61,729 bases of DNA. Source: an uncultured Clostridia bacterium. Its GTDB lineage: Bacteria > Bacillota > Clostridia > Christensenellales > Borkfalkiaceae. The notes under the pieces are model-generated. The model saw only the letters and a program-made list of their open reading frames with translations, searched no databases and was not told the origin of the DNA. Below, piece by piece: positions 17,103 to 26,800 of this stretch (the first letter of the stretch is position 1; each line of letters starts with the position of its first letter). The DNA lies in NCBI GenBank assembly GCA_947625385.1, contig CANQOB010000009.1, positions 1 through 61,729 of the forward strand, written 5' to 3'. Both the position numbers and the translations under genes were made by a program.

Positions 17103-18941
17103 ATGAAGATCTCCGATTTTACGTTACAGGAATACAATATTGCCGAACCGGGCATGCCGCCCAAGATGGGGCTGTGGAAACAGGCGTCCAAGGGCGCAAA
17201 GATCGGCATCGGCGTCTACGGCGGCAAAAAGCACCAGGTAAAGCTGCACGAATCCCAGCCGAAATGGTATAACGCCTCGCAAAAGATCAGGGACAAGGAA
17301 GCGGAGCTCCGCGGCGCGCCCGAGGAAATGCGGGAACGGCTGGAATCCGAGCTCTCCACCCTGCGCGCCAACAAGGACAAATACGACGCACAGGATGCGA
17401 TCTCCGACGCCTATGTCGCCTATAAGCAAAAGCTCATAAGCGCTCTCAATTCGCCTGCGGACCCCGCGATGGTGGGACCCATCGACTTCTGGAAGGAGCC
17501 GATCGCCTCCAAAAACAACGAGGTCTTTTCGGTGGAGGCGGTGCCGTGGGTGGATACCGCCGTCGGATTTACGGAGGACAGTCCCATCGTATTTTCCCGG
17601 GACCTCACCACCGACCAACAGTACGATATCGTCGCGTCGCTTGCGGATGCGGTCGCCAAACTCCATGCGCGCGGCATTCTGCACTGCGACCTCAAACGCG
17701 GCAATACGCTCATCCGCAAGGAGGGGGATACGTTCGCGGTCACGCTCATCGACTTCGACGCCGCCATCCTTCGCAGCGAATTAAAGCCGGGCAGCAGCCT
17801 CGACATGTGGTACCACATCGTCGGCGGCACCTATTTTGCGCCCGAAGTCCTCGAATTTTTCGTGGTCGTCAACGAACGCGTGGCGCCCATGTTCGCGACG
17901 TACGATTTCTCCTGCGTCAGCGAGAAGTGGGACGTGTTCTCCCTCGGCGTCACGATCTTCGAATATTTCTACGGAGAGGCGGGCGCGAACATCCTGCCCA
18001 TGCGCTCTCCCGAGGGCGAACCCTTGACGGAGGCGGCTTACGGAGAGGCGGTCGCACAGGACTATGTGCCCGACTTCCCCGATTCCATGAGCGATCTTCT
18101 CTTCGGCATGCTGAATTGGATGCTCGCCAAGAATCCCGCCGACCGTCCGACCGTCGAACAGGTGCGCGACATCTTCCGCTCGCGCGACATCTCCTCCATT
18201 CCCTCCAAATATGTGCGCAATCCGCTCTGGGAAGAGCATCGCGACGACTATGAACTTGTCGGCGCCGAGGGCGTCTCCGTCGAAAAGGGCATGCGCCCGC
18301 TCTACCGCGTCAAGCGGAACGGCTTCACCGTCACCCGCAAGATCGAGGCGCTCGTGGAGGAAGGGCTCGCGAGGAGCAAGAAGGGCGGCGAAGTCGGGAA
18401 GGCGCCCGCAGGTCCCGCCGACGAGCTTTGGCCCGAGGACGGGTCGGGAAAGCTCCCGCCCTGCGTCGTGCGCGCGTCCGAGGCGGGCAAATACATCTCC
18501 GGCGCATCCGGCATGCGCAAGATGCTCTCTTACAGCCAGCTCAAAGAGGAGGGCTACCTCTGTACGGAAGAGGAGCGCGCGACCCCGTGGCCCTGCGATA
18601 GCGACCTCGTGTTCGCCCCCGGCAAAAAGCGCATCACCCGCGATCTCGGCAGGAACAGGGGACCCGGGCACTATCTTGTCGGCGAGGGCATCACCGCCAT
18701 CCGCTACACCAAGCGGCAGCTCATCGAAAACGGCTACACCGTCGGCACGGGCGTGAAATTCTCGCTGTGGGCGTCGGACGCCGACTATCTGCCCAATCCC
18801 GAAGGATTGCCGAAGGACGTCGTCAGCGTCGTCCGCTACACGATCACAAACCACATGTACCGCCTGACATATCGCGACGGCAGGACGGAGAATCTCCTGA
18901 TCGGCGCGATGCTGTCCAAGGGCTACGTCAAGAAAAAATAA
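17103..18941 (+). CDS. Ser/Thr protein kinase with C-terminal repeats (TerY-P triad)
   Basis: A 612-residue protein, nine bases after the phosphatase stop. The kinase domain covers about 20-360: catalytic loop HCDLKRGN with Asp196, the metal-binding motif is DFD (217-219) in place of DFG, and 'YFAPEVLEFF' takes the APE place. A helical insert near 60-100 is charged. From about 370 on there are four repeats of roughly 45-60 residues, each with 'W-x-x-[DH]-x-D' early and 'L-x-x-x-GY' at the end. The same repeats occur in the next gene. The repeats may recognise partners. The DFD change keeps the metal-binding Asp, so the kinase is likely active. Confidence 0.85.
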   Translation: MKISDFTLQEYNIAEPGMPPKMGLWKQASKGAKIGIGVYGGKKHQVKLHESQPKWYNASQKIRDKEAELRGAPEEMRERLESELSTLRANKDKYDAQDAISDAYVAYKQKLISALNSPADPAMVGPIDFWKEPIASKNNEVFSVEAVPWVDTAVGFTEDSPIVFSRDLTTDQQYDIVASLADAVAKLHARGILHCDLKRGNTLIRKEGDTFAVTLIDFDAAILRSELKPGSSLDMWYHIVGGTYFAPEVLEFFVVVNERVAPMFATYDFSCVSEKWDVFSLGVTIFEYFYGEAGANILPMRSPEGEPLTEAAYGEAVAQDYVPDFPDSMSDLLFGMLNWMLAKNPADRPTVEQVRDIFRSRDISSIPSKYVRNPLWEEHRDDYELVGAEGVSVEKGMRPLYRVKRNGFTVTRKIEALVEEGLARSKKGGEVGKAPAGPADELWPEDGSGKLPPCVVRASEAGKYISGASGMRKMLSYSQLKEEGYLCTEEERATPWPCDSDLVFAPGKKRITRDLGRNRGPGHYLVGEGITAIRYTKRQLIENGYTVGTGVKFSLWASDADYLPNPEGLPKDVVSVVRYTITNHMYRLTYRDGRTENLLIGAMLSKGYVKKK

Positions 18942-18945
18942 CCGA

Positions 18946-20487
18946 ATGGATATGGATAACGAAAAAAATCTGCCGTGGCGAGAGGATGAGATCGTATTCC
19001 TCGAAGGGGATTGGGAGATCTTTCGTTCCGAAACGCCCGGTCTGTACCGATACCGTGTCAAGGGAATCGAGGCGAGCAACGCGGTGGACGCGGTGCAGCT
19101 CATCGATTGGGGGATGGCGCAGATCATCCGTTACAGCGCGCTCGAACCGTGGGCGGGCTCGAATATCCGCCTGCTCCCCGAAGCCGAGGTCTTGCGCGAC
19201 CTCACGGACAGAACGTCTCCCGAGGCCGACCGCCGCTACTTTCTCGTCGAGGGGAAGAAGCTCAAACGCGTCAACCGCTTCTATCTCGTCTCCCGCGGCT
19301 ATGCCGAGGGGAACGAGGCATTTTCGCGCGAGGTGAACGGGCTCAAACTGCGCGACAAGCCCAAGGCGGAATCCTGGCCGGACGACGACATCTTCATCGT
19401 GGGAAAGCGCAACCGCGAGGTGAGCAAGGGCGTCTCGGTGGGGGTGTACTGCGTCTCCTACGGCGGCGTGCGCTTTACTTGCAGGGCGTCCCGCCTCCTC
19501 GAAGAGGGAATCGCCGTAAAGACGTATGACAGAAAGCTCGAAAAGGCGAGCAAACATGAAAATTTCACCTTCGAGCAGCTTGCGGAAGCGCTCGGCGGCT
19601 TCTGGCTGAACGAACATCCCGAACAGGTGCAGACGCTGCACGATGTCGCCCGTCTCCGCTACGGACTGACGGCAGACATCGACAGTCCCGCGCTCGCCGC
19701 GATCGAGGCGCACGACCGCGCCGTCCTTGCGGAATACGCGCAAGCCGCAAGCAGGATCCATGAGCTCAAAACGTTGCTCGGCTGCTGGAAAGCCAAGGTC
19801 AAAGAGGCGGACAAAACGTATCAAAAGCTCGGAGAGCTCGTCGGCGAAGCCGCCGTCTATGAACTGCATTCCGTGACGGACGACGACACTTCCTATCTCG
19901 GCGTCTCGGATTCCGCTCGCGACCTTCTCGGGAAGGCTGCGGAGGAGATCGCGGCTCTCGAAGAGCTGCTCGACACCTGCGCGGAGGGCGAACGGACGCC
20001 GTTCCCCGCGGGCAAGCCGTTCCCGGCGGAGCTCTTGCCCGACCCGTCGGAGGCGGTCCCCGACGTCCGCGAAAAGCTGAAAGAGCTCGGTCGGATTCGC
20101 GGGGAGATCGCGGTCTGCGCCGCCGCTTCGGATGAGTCATTTTCCTCGGAGATCGACGCCAGGCGGGGGGAGCTCGCGCCCATGCGTGCGCGCATCGAGG
20201 AGCAGAGGACGCGCCTCGCCCGCATCACCGACTGCGTGACCAAGCGCAATGCGCGCAGATTGCAGCTCGATGAATACCTGAAAGGGCTGAGACCCGCGGC
20301 GCTCAATGGCAGACCTTCCGTGTTCCGCCGCCCGTGGAAGCAGGACAACATCAGATTTACAACGGCGGTGAAAGTGCGCCGCGGCAAGCGGGCAGGCGAA
20401 TATCTGCTGCCCGGAGACATCAACGAAGCGCTTCTTCCCATCGGGGCGGACGACCTCTGCTACCTTGGGCTGGCGAAAGTGAGGTAA
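18946..20487 (+). CDS. repeat protein sharing the kinase's C-terminal repeats
   Basis: A 513-residue protein whose ATG at 18946 lies four bases after the kinase stop; no clear ribosome binding site, so translational coupling is likely. The N-terminal 200 residues hold three repeats like those of the kinase ('LPWREDEIVF', 'EPWAGSNIRLL', 'ESWPDDDIFIV'), each ending in a Gly-Tyr or Gly-Ile turn. A long helical, coiled-coil-prone middle (about 240-440) follows, and the C-terminus has a fourth repeat ('RPWKQDNIRF'). No enzymatic motif. It may be a scaffold or a kinase partner. I do not recognise a named family. Confidence 0.75.
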   Translation: MDMDNEKNLPWREDEIVFLEGDWEIFRSETPGLYRYRVKGIEASNAVDAVQLIDWGMAQIIRYSALEPWAGSNIRLLPEAEVLRDLTDRTSPEADRRYFLVEGKKLKRVNRFYLVSRGYAEGNEAFSREVNGLKLRDKPKAESWPDDDIFIVGKRNREVSKGVSVGVYCVSYGGVRFTCRASRLLEEGIAVKTYDRKLEKASKHENFTFEQLAEALGGFWLNEHPEQVQTLHDVARLRYGLTADIDSPALAAIEAHDRAVLAEYAQAASRIHELKTLLGCWKAKVKEADKTYQKLGELVGEAAVYELHSVTDDDTSYLGVSDSARDLLGKAAEEIAALEELLDTCAEGERTPFPAGKPFPAELLPDPSEAVPDVREKLKELGRIRGEIAVCAAASDESFSSEIDARRGELAPMRARIEEQRTRLARITDCVTKRNARRLQLDEYLKGLRPAALNGRPSVFRRPWKQDNIRFTTAVKVRRGKRAGEYLLPGDINEALLPIGADDLCYLGLAKVR

Positions 20488-20490
20488 CCT

Positions 20491-21711
20491 ATGAACGAAA
20501 GAGATTCCGGAAAAGTCTTATACAAAATCGTACCGAGAAAGGAGAATCCCCAAGTCCGCACGGACAAGCGCCCCGAATTCAAGAGAAGCGCCAAAGCTTC
20601 GAGCCAGAAAGCGGGTCCCGTGCAGTACTATCAGGCGTCGCCGTCCCTTCCGCAGTATTCGGGCTTGCATGCGAATTCTTATGACGAACTGTGCAGGATC
20701 CTTGCGAGCGAGCTTGAAAACAACAGAGAGGGGGAAATCGTCCGCGAAGCCGTCATCCAAATAGCGCGCGGCATTGCGGCGGGCATTCTCAAAAAGTTGG
20801 AAGTTTTCGGCGACGGAACCGAGCAAAAGGACGCCCAAAAAACTGCCGGACAAGCTGCCGAAAAAACTGCGGATGAAGCTGCCGAAAAAGCCGCCGCGGG
20901 AAAGGAATTCGATTTGAAAAAAATCGACCATATTTCTTTGCAGCACTACAAAAACATGTTGGTCGAACGGATTCGGGAGCACCGCGAGTTCGCTCGCGAG
21001 GCAACGGGGGAAGGCGATGCCTGTCTCTGCCGGTGGTCGGCTGTGAAATCGGAACCCGCCTATGCGTACGGTTTGTACCACTTGCTCATGGAAGTGAACG
21101 CGCTGCTGAAAACCGTTGACGAAATCGAAAAAGCGCAAAAAAATTTGAAAACGACCTACGGTTTTTTGGCGGACAATCTGTTCGAGAGTGACGGGCTGAA
21201 ACTTTGCCTAGAAATGACGAAAGAAAAGGTTCCGAGATTGCTCAACGAGGCATGTCTCGACGGCACCTTTACCGACGAAAAATTCGAAAAAGCGGAAAAA
21301 CAGTACAGAGAACTTCAATGCAAACTGCAAAGCCATCTGAACGATTACGGAAAGCGAATCTCCGCGTTCATCAAGGAGGGCGTGACGGGCATCGATACCG
21401 CATTCGAGCGGATAATTCCCACCGTCCCCGACGCGGACATCTCGGATACCGTGACCGATCTCGGGGGCGGGAGGAAAAAGCTTGCCGACCTTCCGCACTG
21501 CGCGGTCGTCACGCTCGGGCAGCTGACGGAAGCGGGCGATCTTTCGGGGGACTGCGTTTCCAAATTGAAAACGGCACACATCATATCGGAGGATGCGGAG
21601 GGCGTCATCATCGTCGACGACGGATATCGCGATGTCCCTCCCCTTCCAATCGGCGGGGACCGCGTCTGGTTCTCCGCGCGCGCGGCAGCCCGTCTCGGGC
21701 TACGGTTCTGA
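20491..21711 (+). CDS. helical protein of unknown function in the Ter operon
   Basis: A 406-residue protein, ATG 20491 after GAGGT and three bases after the previous stop. Residues 1-60 are basic and likely disordered. A helix near 65-105 is followed by an Ala/Glu/Lys-rich linker (about 110-140) made of near-repeats of 'AAEKTADEAAEKAA'. The rest is mainly helical up to about 300, and the last 70 residues are a small mixed domain ('VVTLGQL', 'IISEDAEGVIIVDDGY'). No known motif was found. Position in the operon is the only hint to its role. Confidence 0.7.
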   Translation: MNERDSGKVLYKIVPRKENPQVRTDKRPEFKRSAKASSQKAGPVQYYQASPSLPQYSGLHANSYDELCRILASELENNREGEIVREAVIQIARGIAAGILKKLEVFGDGTEQKDAQKTAGQAAEKTADEAAEKAAAGKEFDLKKIDHISLQHYKNMLVERIREHREFAREATGEGDACLCRWSAVKSEPAYAYGLYHLLMEVNALLKTVDEIEKAQKNLKTTYGFLADNLFESDGLKLCLEMTKEKVPRLLNEACLDGTFTDEKFEKAEKQYRELQCKLQSHLNDYGKRISAFIKEGVTGIDTAFERIIPTVPDADISDTVTDLGGGRKKLADLPHCAVVTLGQLTEAGDLSGDCVSKLKTAHIISEDAEGVIIVDDGYRDVPPLPIGGDRVWFSARAAARLGLRF

Positions 21712-21724
21712 AAAGGAGGACGGT

Positions 21725-22858
21725 ATGGCAAAAGTGATCACCACGGTGGGGGCATGCTCGACCAAGGGCAAGCTGCTCGGAATGCAATTTTTAGTGGGCG
21801 GCGGCGAGAGCGCGCTGGCGGGCTCGTTCACGCTCATGGCGGAATCTCCCATCGTCAGCAGCGAATCGCTGACGGGGACGCCCGTTGTGGGTCCCAACTT
21901 CTCGAAGATCGGCTGCAAATATTGCGGCAACAAATTCGTCTATCAATGCGGGGCATGCAAGAAATTCGTGTGCTATGACGGGCGGGAAAAGAAAAACTTC
22001 CCCTGTCCCGCCTGCGGCAGCCGCGGGGACGTGCCCGCGAGCAAGGACAAGCGCATCCCGCGGGGGTCGAGCATGCTCAGCCCGTACACCCAATGGGCGA
22101 GCACGAGCGACATCCCCGCCGTCAAAAAGGACAAGTACGGCAATCCGCAGGGCGCGGAGTACGACCTCGCCAAGGACGGCGCATTCACGAAGTACACCGT
22201 CGTCGTGCTCGGCATGTGCCACGATCTGTCCTATAATTTCTCCAAGCCCGCCGAGGCGCTCAAACGCAAGGGCTTCGAGATCGTGAATTTCGAGAAGGTC
22301 GTGCCCACCCTGCGGGAGCTCGAAAACGCGCTGTCCCTGCCTAACGTGCAGCTGTGGGTGGTCGCAGACAGCATCGCAAAGCTTTCGGACGACTATGTGC
22401 GCCTCATCAAGCGGTTCTACGAGGAAGGGCACGGGCTCTATCTTTGGAGCGACAATGACCCCTACTATGTGGACACCAATAAAATTTTGAACGCGATTTT
22501 CGGTTCCTCCGTCTATATGTCGGGCAATTATATCGGGGAGAAGGTGCTCACGATCCAGCCCCGCATGGGGGAGCCCGGCATCATCGCCAACCACCCGATC
22601 TCGACGGGCATCGCCAATTTCTATGAGGGCATCACGATCTCGCACGTCAACGGCTATGCGGGCGTGCTCGTGCCGCTCGTCTATTCCTCGGACAGACAGG
22701 TGGTGACCGCTTTCGGCGACAGGGACGGAAGGCGCGTCCTTGTGGACGGAGGCTTTACAAGGCTGTTCTATCGCTGGGACAGCGCAGGCACCGACCGCTA
22801 CATCGTGAATGCGGCGGCGTGGCTGGCAAATATCGAACGTTTCGGATATCGGGGGTAG
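21725..22858 (+). CDS. TerY-C-like zinc-ribbon protein with amidotransferase-like domain
   Basis: A 377-residue protein, ATG 21725 behind AAAAGGAGG. The first 100 residues have a glycine-rich lead and a zinc ribbon (GCKYCGNK, CGACKKFVCYDG, CPACGS), similar to the metal-binding domain found at the end of TerY proteins. Residues about 155-377 look like a class I glutamine-amidotransferase or ThuA-like fold ('YTVVVLGMCHDL', 'GHGLYLWSDND', 'HPISTGIANFYEG', 'RVLVDGGFTRLFY'). No catalytic Cys nucleophile elbow is apparent, so it may only bind a ligand. The N-terminal domain is repeated almost whole in the next gene, which shows a duplication. Confidence 0.78.
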   Translation: MAKVITTVGACSTKGKLLGMQFLVGGGESALAGSFTLMAESPIVSSESLTGTPVVGPNFSKIGCKYCGNKFVYQCGACKKFVCYDGREKKNFPCPACGSRGDVPASKDKRIPRGSSMLSPYTQWASTSDIPAVKKDKYGNPQGAEYDLAKDGAFTKYTVVVLGMCHDLSYNFSKPAEALKRKGFEIVNFEKVVPTLRELENALSLPNVQLWVVADSIAKLSDDYVRLIKRFYEEGHGLYLWSDNDPYYVDTNKILNAIFGSSVYMSGNYIGEKVLTIQPRMGEPGIIANHPISTGIANFYEGITISHVNGYAGVLVPLVYSSDRQVVTAFGDRDGRRVLVDGGFTRLFYRWDSAGTDRYIVNAAAWLANIERFGYRG

Positions 22859-22862
22859 ATCC

Positions 22863-23804
22863 ATGGCAAAAGTCATCACAACGGTCGGGGCTTGCTCCAC
22901 AAAGAAGAAGCCCGTCGGATTCCAATTTCTCATCGGCATGGGCGAGAGCTCGCTCGAAGGCTCCTATTCCATCACGGGGGACACCGCGATCGTCAGCGGC
23001 GAGCCCCTTCCGGGCAAACCCGTCATCGGCTCGAATTTCGCGAAAAACGGCTGCAAGTATTGCGGGAACAAGCACGTCTTTTTCTGCGGCTGCTGCAACC
23101 GTTTCGTCTGTTACGACGGCAGAGCCGCCGCCGGGTTTGTGTGCCCCTCCTGCGGGAATACGGCGAAAGTCCCCGCGGCGTCGGGCAATGACATTCCCCG
23201 CACCGCAAGCCTCGGCGGGCATGTCGGGACGGGAGAGGTCGTCCGCCTGAAACAGGGCGAGGAAGTCAAGATCGAGTTCTCCGACCGCCGTCCGCTCACC
23301 CGTATCAACGTGGGCGTGGGCTGGGATCCCGCGCGCGGCGCGGCAAACATGGATGTGGACAGCTCCGTCGTCGTTGCGGGCGGCTCCTCGTTCGAACTCA
23401 TCTATTTCGGCAATCTCGAACATCCCTCCGGGTGCGTCTCCCATAAGGGGGACAATCTGACGGGGGACGATCTCGCCAACGCGGACGACGAGAACATCGT
23501 CGTGCAGCTCGACAAGGTGCCCGCAAACCGCGATAAACTCATCTTCATCCTCAACGTCTATGACGCCAAAAACCGCGACCAGACGTTGGGGGACGTCAGA
23601 AACATGTACATCCGCCTTTACGACCCCGTCTCGAAGCAACCGCTCATCGAATACAACTGTCCGCAGGTGCGCCGCGGCGATTTAGGGCTCGTCATCGGCA
23701 TGGCATACCGTGCGGGCGGCGGCTGGTGCTTCAAGGCGATCGGAGAGGGGAGCCGCGCGGAGGACGTCCACGTCCTCGCCGCCGAATCGGTAAATCGTTA
23801 TTAA
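22863..23804 (+). CDS. zinc-ribbon-TerD domain protein
   Basis: A 313-residue protein whose ATG at 22863 is four bases after the previous stop. Residues 1-115 repeat the zinc-ribbon domain of the preceding protein (shared KVITTVGACSTK, GCKYCGNK, FVCYDGR). From about 125 a full TerD domain follows with the calcium-site signature residues: 'GVGWD', 'DVDSS', 'HKGDNLTGDD', 'ADDENI' and the end 'GWCFKAIGEG'. TerD proteins bind calcium and form part of tellurite-resistance-type stress complexes. Fusing TerD to a TerY-C-like ribbon ties it to the vWA-phosphatase-kinase set. Good confidence on TerD. Confidence 0.9.
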   Translation: MAKVITTVGACSTKKKPVGFQFLIGMGESSLEGSYSITGDTAIVSGEPLPGKPVIGSNFAKNGCKYCGNKHVFFCGCCNRFVCYDGRAAAGFVCPSCGNTAKVPAASGNDIPRTASLGGHVGTGEVVRLKQGEEVKIEFSDRRPLTRINVGVGWDPARGAANMDVDSSVVVAGGSSFELIYFGNLEHPSGCVSHKGDNLTGDDLANADDENIVVQLDKVPANRDKLIFILNVYDAKNRDQTLGDVRNMYIRLYDPVSKQPLIEYNCPQVRRGDLGLVIGMAYRAGGGWCFKAIGEGSRAEDVHVLAAESVNRY

Positions 23805-23806
23805 AT

Positions 23807-23830
23807 TTCATGCGCCGACCGTGCGCATGA
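23807..23830 (+). repeat. hairpin between the TerD and protease genes
   Basis: TTCATGCGC (23807-23815) pairs with GCGCATGAA (23822-23830). There is no T-tract, so it is more likely an mRNA processing or stability element than a terminator. Confidence 0.5.
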
Positions 23831-23855
23831 ATATCATAAGAGGAAGGAGGACGAA

Positions 23856-26800
23856 ATGTCTGTAATCAGTCCGCTCTTGAAAAAAATACTGCAAAAAGCG
23901 ACCGATCTGAGCGTGGAGAACGGCAAAAAGCTCTCGGTCGATTACATCCTGCTCGCCATGCTCGACGAAGTTGCCTCCCAAAACGCGGACGCCGCCGACG
24001 AAGCGGAGCTCAAAGCCATCGTCGGTCTGCTTGCGGCGTATCCCATCGACACGGAGACCGTCGCCGCCCTGCGGGAGTATGTGCGCACGAGCGCGCAGGA
24101 TACGTTCGGCGACCAGATCCTGTACAGGCGCATGGTGATGGGCGCGGAGACGAAGGCAAACCACGACGGGAAGGAGCAGATCGGCGCCGATCTCTATCTG
24201 GAATATCTCCTCCGCAATCCGACGGAGGCGATGAGCCGTTTCGTGCTTAAAGAGCAGCCCAAGCCCGCGCCTTCCCTGCCCAACGTCGCAAAGGAGCCCG
24301 CGCCCGAGGCGCCTCCCGTCCGTCAGACGGCGGAGCCGCCCCAAAAAGCGCCCCAAGAGACGAAGCAGGAGAGCGGGCTGGAACGCCTTCTCGGCGTTCT
24401 CGCGGAGACCAAGCGCGTCCAGCAAAAGCTGCTCGAAACCGTATTCGGGCAGGATCAGGCGATTTCTACCTTCATTTCGGGATATTTCCAGGCGGAACTG
24501 ACCGCCCTCACGCAAAAAGAGCGGGTGCGTCCGCGCGCGACGTTCCTGTTCGCAGGGCCTCCCGGCGTGGGCAAGACCTTCCTCGCGGAGCAGGCGGCGG
24601 GGCTCTTGAAGCTCCCCTTCCGCAGGTTCGACATGAGCGAATATTCGGACAACGAATCGGGGGTGGACCTCTGCGGCTTGAATTCCGCCTACAAGTATTC
24701 GAAAAAGGGCATCCTCACGGAGTTCGTGGACGAACATCCGCACTGCATCCTGCTTTTCGACGAGGTGGAAAAGGCGCATCTCAACGTCATCCATCTCTTC
24801 CTGCAACTGCTCGACGCGGGCAGACTGCGCGACAATTATACCGAACAGGAAGTCTCGTTCAAGGACGCCATCCTCATCTTCACGACGAATGCGGGCAGGA
24901 AACTCTATGAGGAGCAGACGGACTCCCAGCTCTCCTGTCTCGCCGCCAAAACGGTGCTCGGCGCCATCGCTTCGGACATCAACCCCTACACGGGGGAGCC
25001 CTTCTTCCCCGCGGCGATCTGCTCGAGATTCGCTTCGGGCAACGTCATCATGTTCAACCATCTCGGGGCGAACGACCTCATCAAGATCGTCGACCGCGAG
25101 TTCTCGAAGCAGGCGGACGGGCTCAAAACGGGCGCGGACATCTCCGTGGAGATCGACGGCAAGGTCCCGTACGCGCTCATGTTTTCGCAGGGCGGCAACG
25201 CCGATGCGCGCATGATCAGAGGCAAGAGCGGCAGTTTTCTCCATCAGGAGCTGTACGAGCTCTACCGTCTCCTTTGCTCGGATGCGAACGGGTTCTCCGC
25301 CGACAAGATCAAGACGATCAAGTTTGACGTCGCACTGCCCGAAAACGAGCGCGTGCGCGCCCTGTTCAGCGAGGGGGAGACGCCCGACGTTCTCATCTTT
25401 GCGGAGAAAGAGAAGGCAGACAAGTGCCTTGCCGCCGTCGAAGGCATCGCAAGAGCGCACTGCGCGGCGACTCTCGAAGAGGCGAAGGAGATTCTCGACC
25501 GGCAGGAGATTCGCCTCATCCTCGTGGACGTGCTCTGCGGCGCGCAGGCGGGGAGAGAAAATTTGCTCAACGTCGAGGACGCGACCTGCGCCGGCAGAGA
25601 ATTCTTCCTCTATGCGAAGGAATACCTGCACATTCCGCTCTATCTCTTGCAGGAGCGCGAAGGCGACATCAGCGTCGAAGAACAGCTGTCCTTTTCCCGC
25701 AACGGCGCGCGGGGCATCGTCACGATCGAAAGCGCGGAATTCGGCAAGACCGTCTATGAGAAGTGCGTCGTCGCGCGGCAGCAGCACAATCTCTTTGAGC
25801 TCGCCAAGGCGAACAAACTTCTCGGCTTTCAGACGTCGCAGCGCGTCTCCGAGGACGGGACGGAGGCGACGATCACGCTCTACGACCTCAAACTTTCCGT
25901 CGCCGTGGACGCGGAGGACGGCAAGAGCATGGTAAGCAAGCTCTCCAAGCCCGACACCCGCTTTTCCGACGTCATCGGCGCCGCCGACGCCAAGGAAGAG
26001 CTCGCCTATTTCGTGGAATTTCTCAAAAATCCTTCCAAATACCTCCGCAAGGGGCTCAAAGCGCCCAAGGGGGTGCTCCTCTACGGACCTCCCGGGACGG
26101 GCAAGACCTTGCTCGCACGGGCGATGGCGGGAGAATCCAACGTCACCTTCCTCACGGCGGAGGGCAACCAATTCCTGAAAAAATACGTCGGAGAGGGCGC
26201 GGAGGCAGTCCATACGCTCTTTGCGACGGCGCGCAAATATGCGCCCGCCATCCTGTTCGTCGACGAGATCGACAGCATCGGGCACGAGCGCGGCAGCGGG
26301 CAAAGCGCCGACATCTCGGCGGACGTTCTCACCTCCTTCTTGACGGAGATGGATGGCTTCGGCAAGGACGCCGCGCGCCCGGTATTCGTGCTGGCGGCGA
26401 CCAATTACAACGTCGAACCGGGCACGGGGCGCAGTCTCGACCCCGCCCTCGTGCGCAGATTCGACCGGAAGATCTTCGTCGACCTCCCCGGCAAAGAGGA
26501 GAGGCTGCAATATCTCAAACTCAAAACGCGCACGGAGGCATACAAGCTCTCGGACGAACAGCTCGAAAACGTCGCCATGCGCTCCACGGGCATGAGCCTT
26601 GCCGACCTCGAAAACATCCTCGAATTTGCTCTGCGCAATGCGTTCAAGACGGAGGACGCGCTCGTCACGGACGCGCTGTTCGAGGACGCGTTCGAGACAT
26701 ATGCGAGCGGCGAGGAGAAGAAATGGGACGCGGCGCTTCTCGAACGCACGGCGCGCCATGAATCGGGGCACGCGCTCGTCTGCTGGCTGCACGGCGAGAC

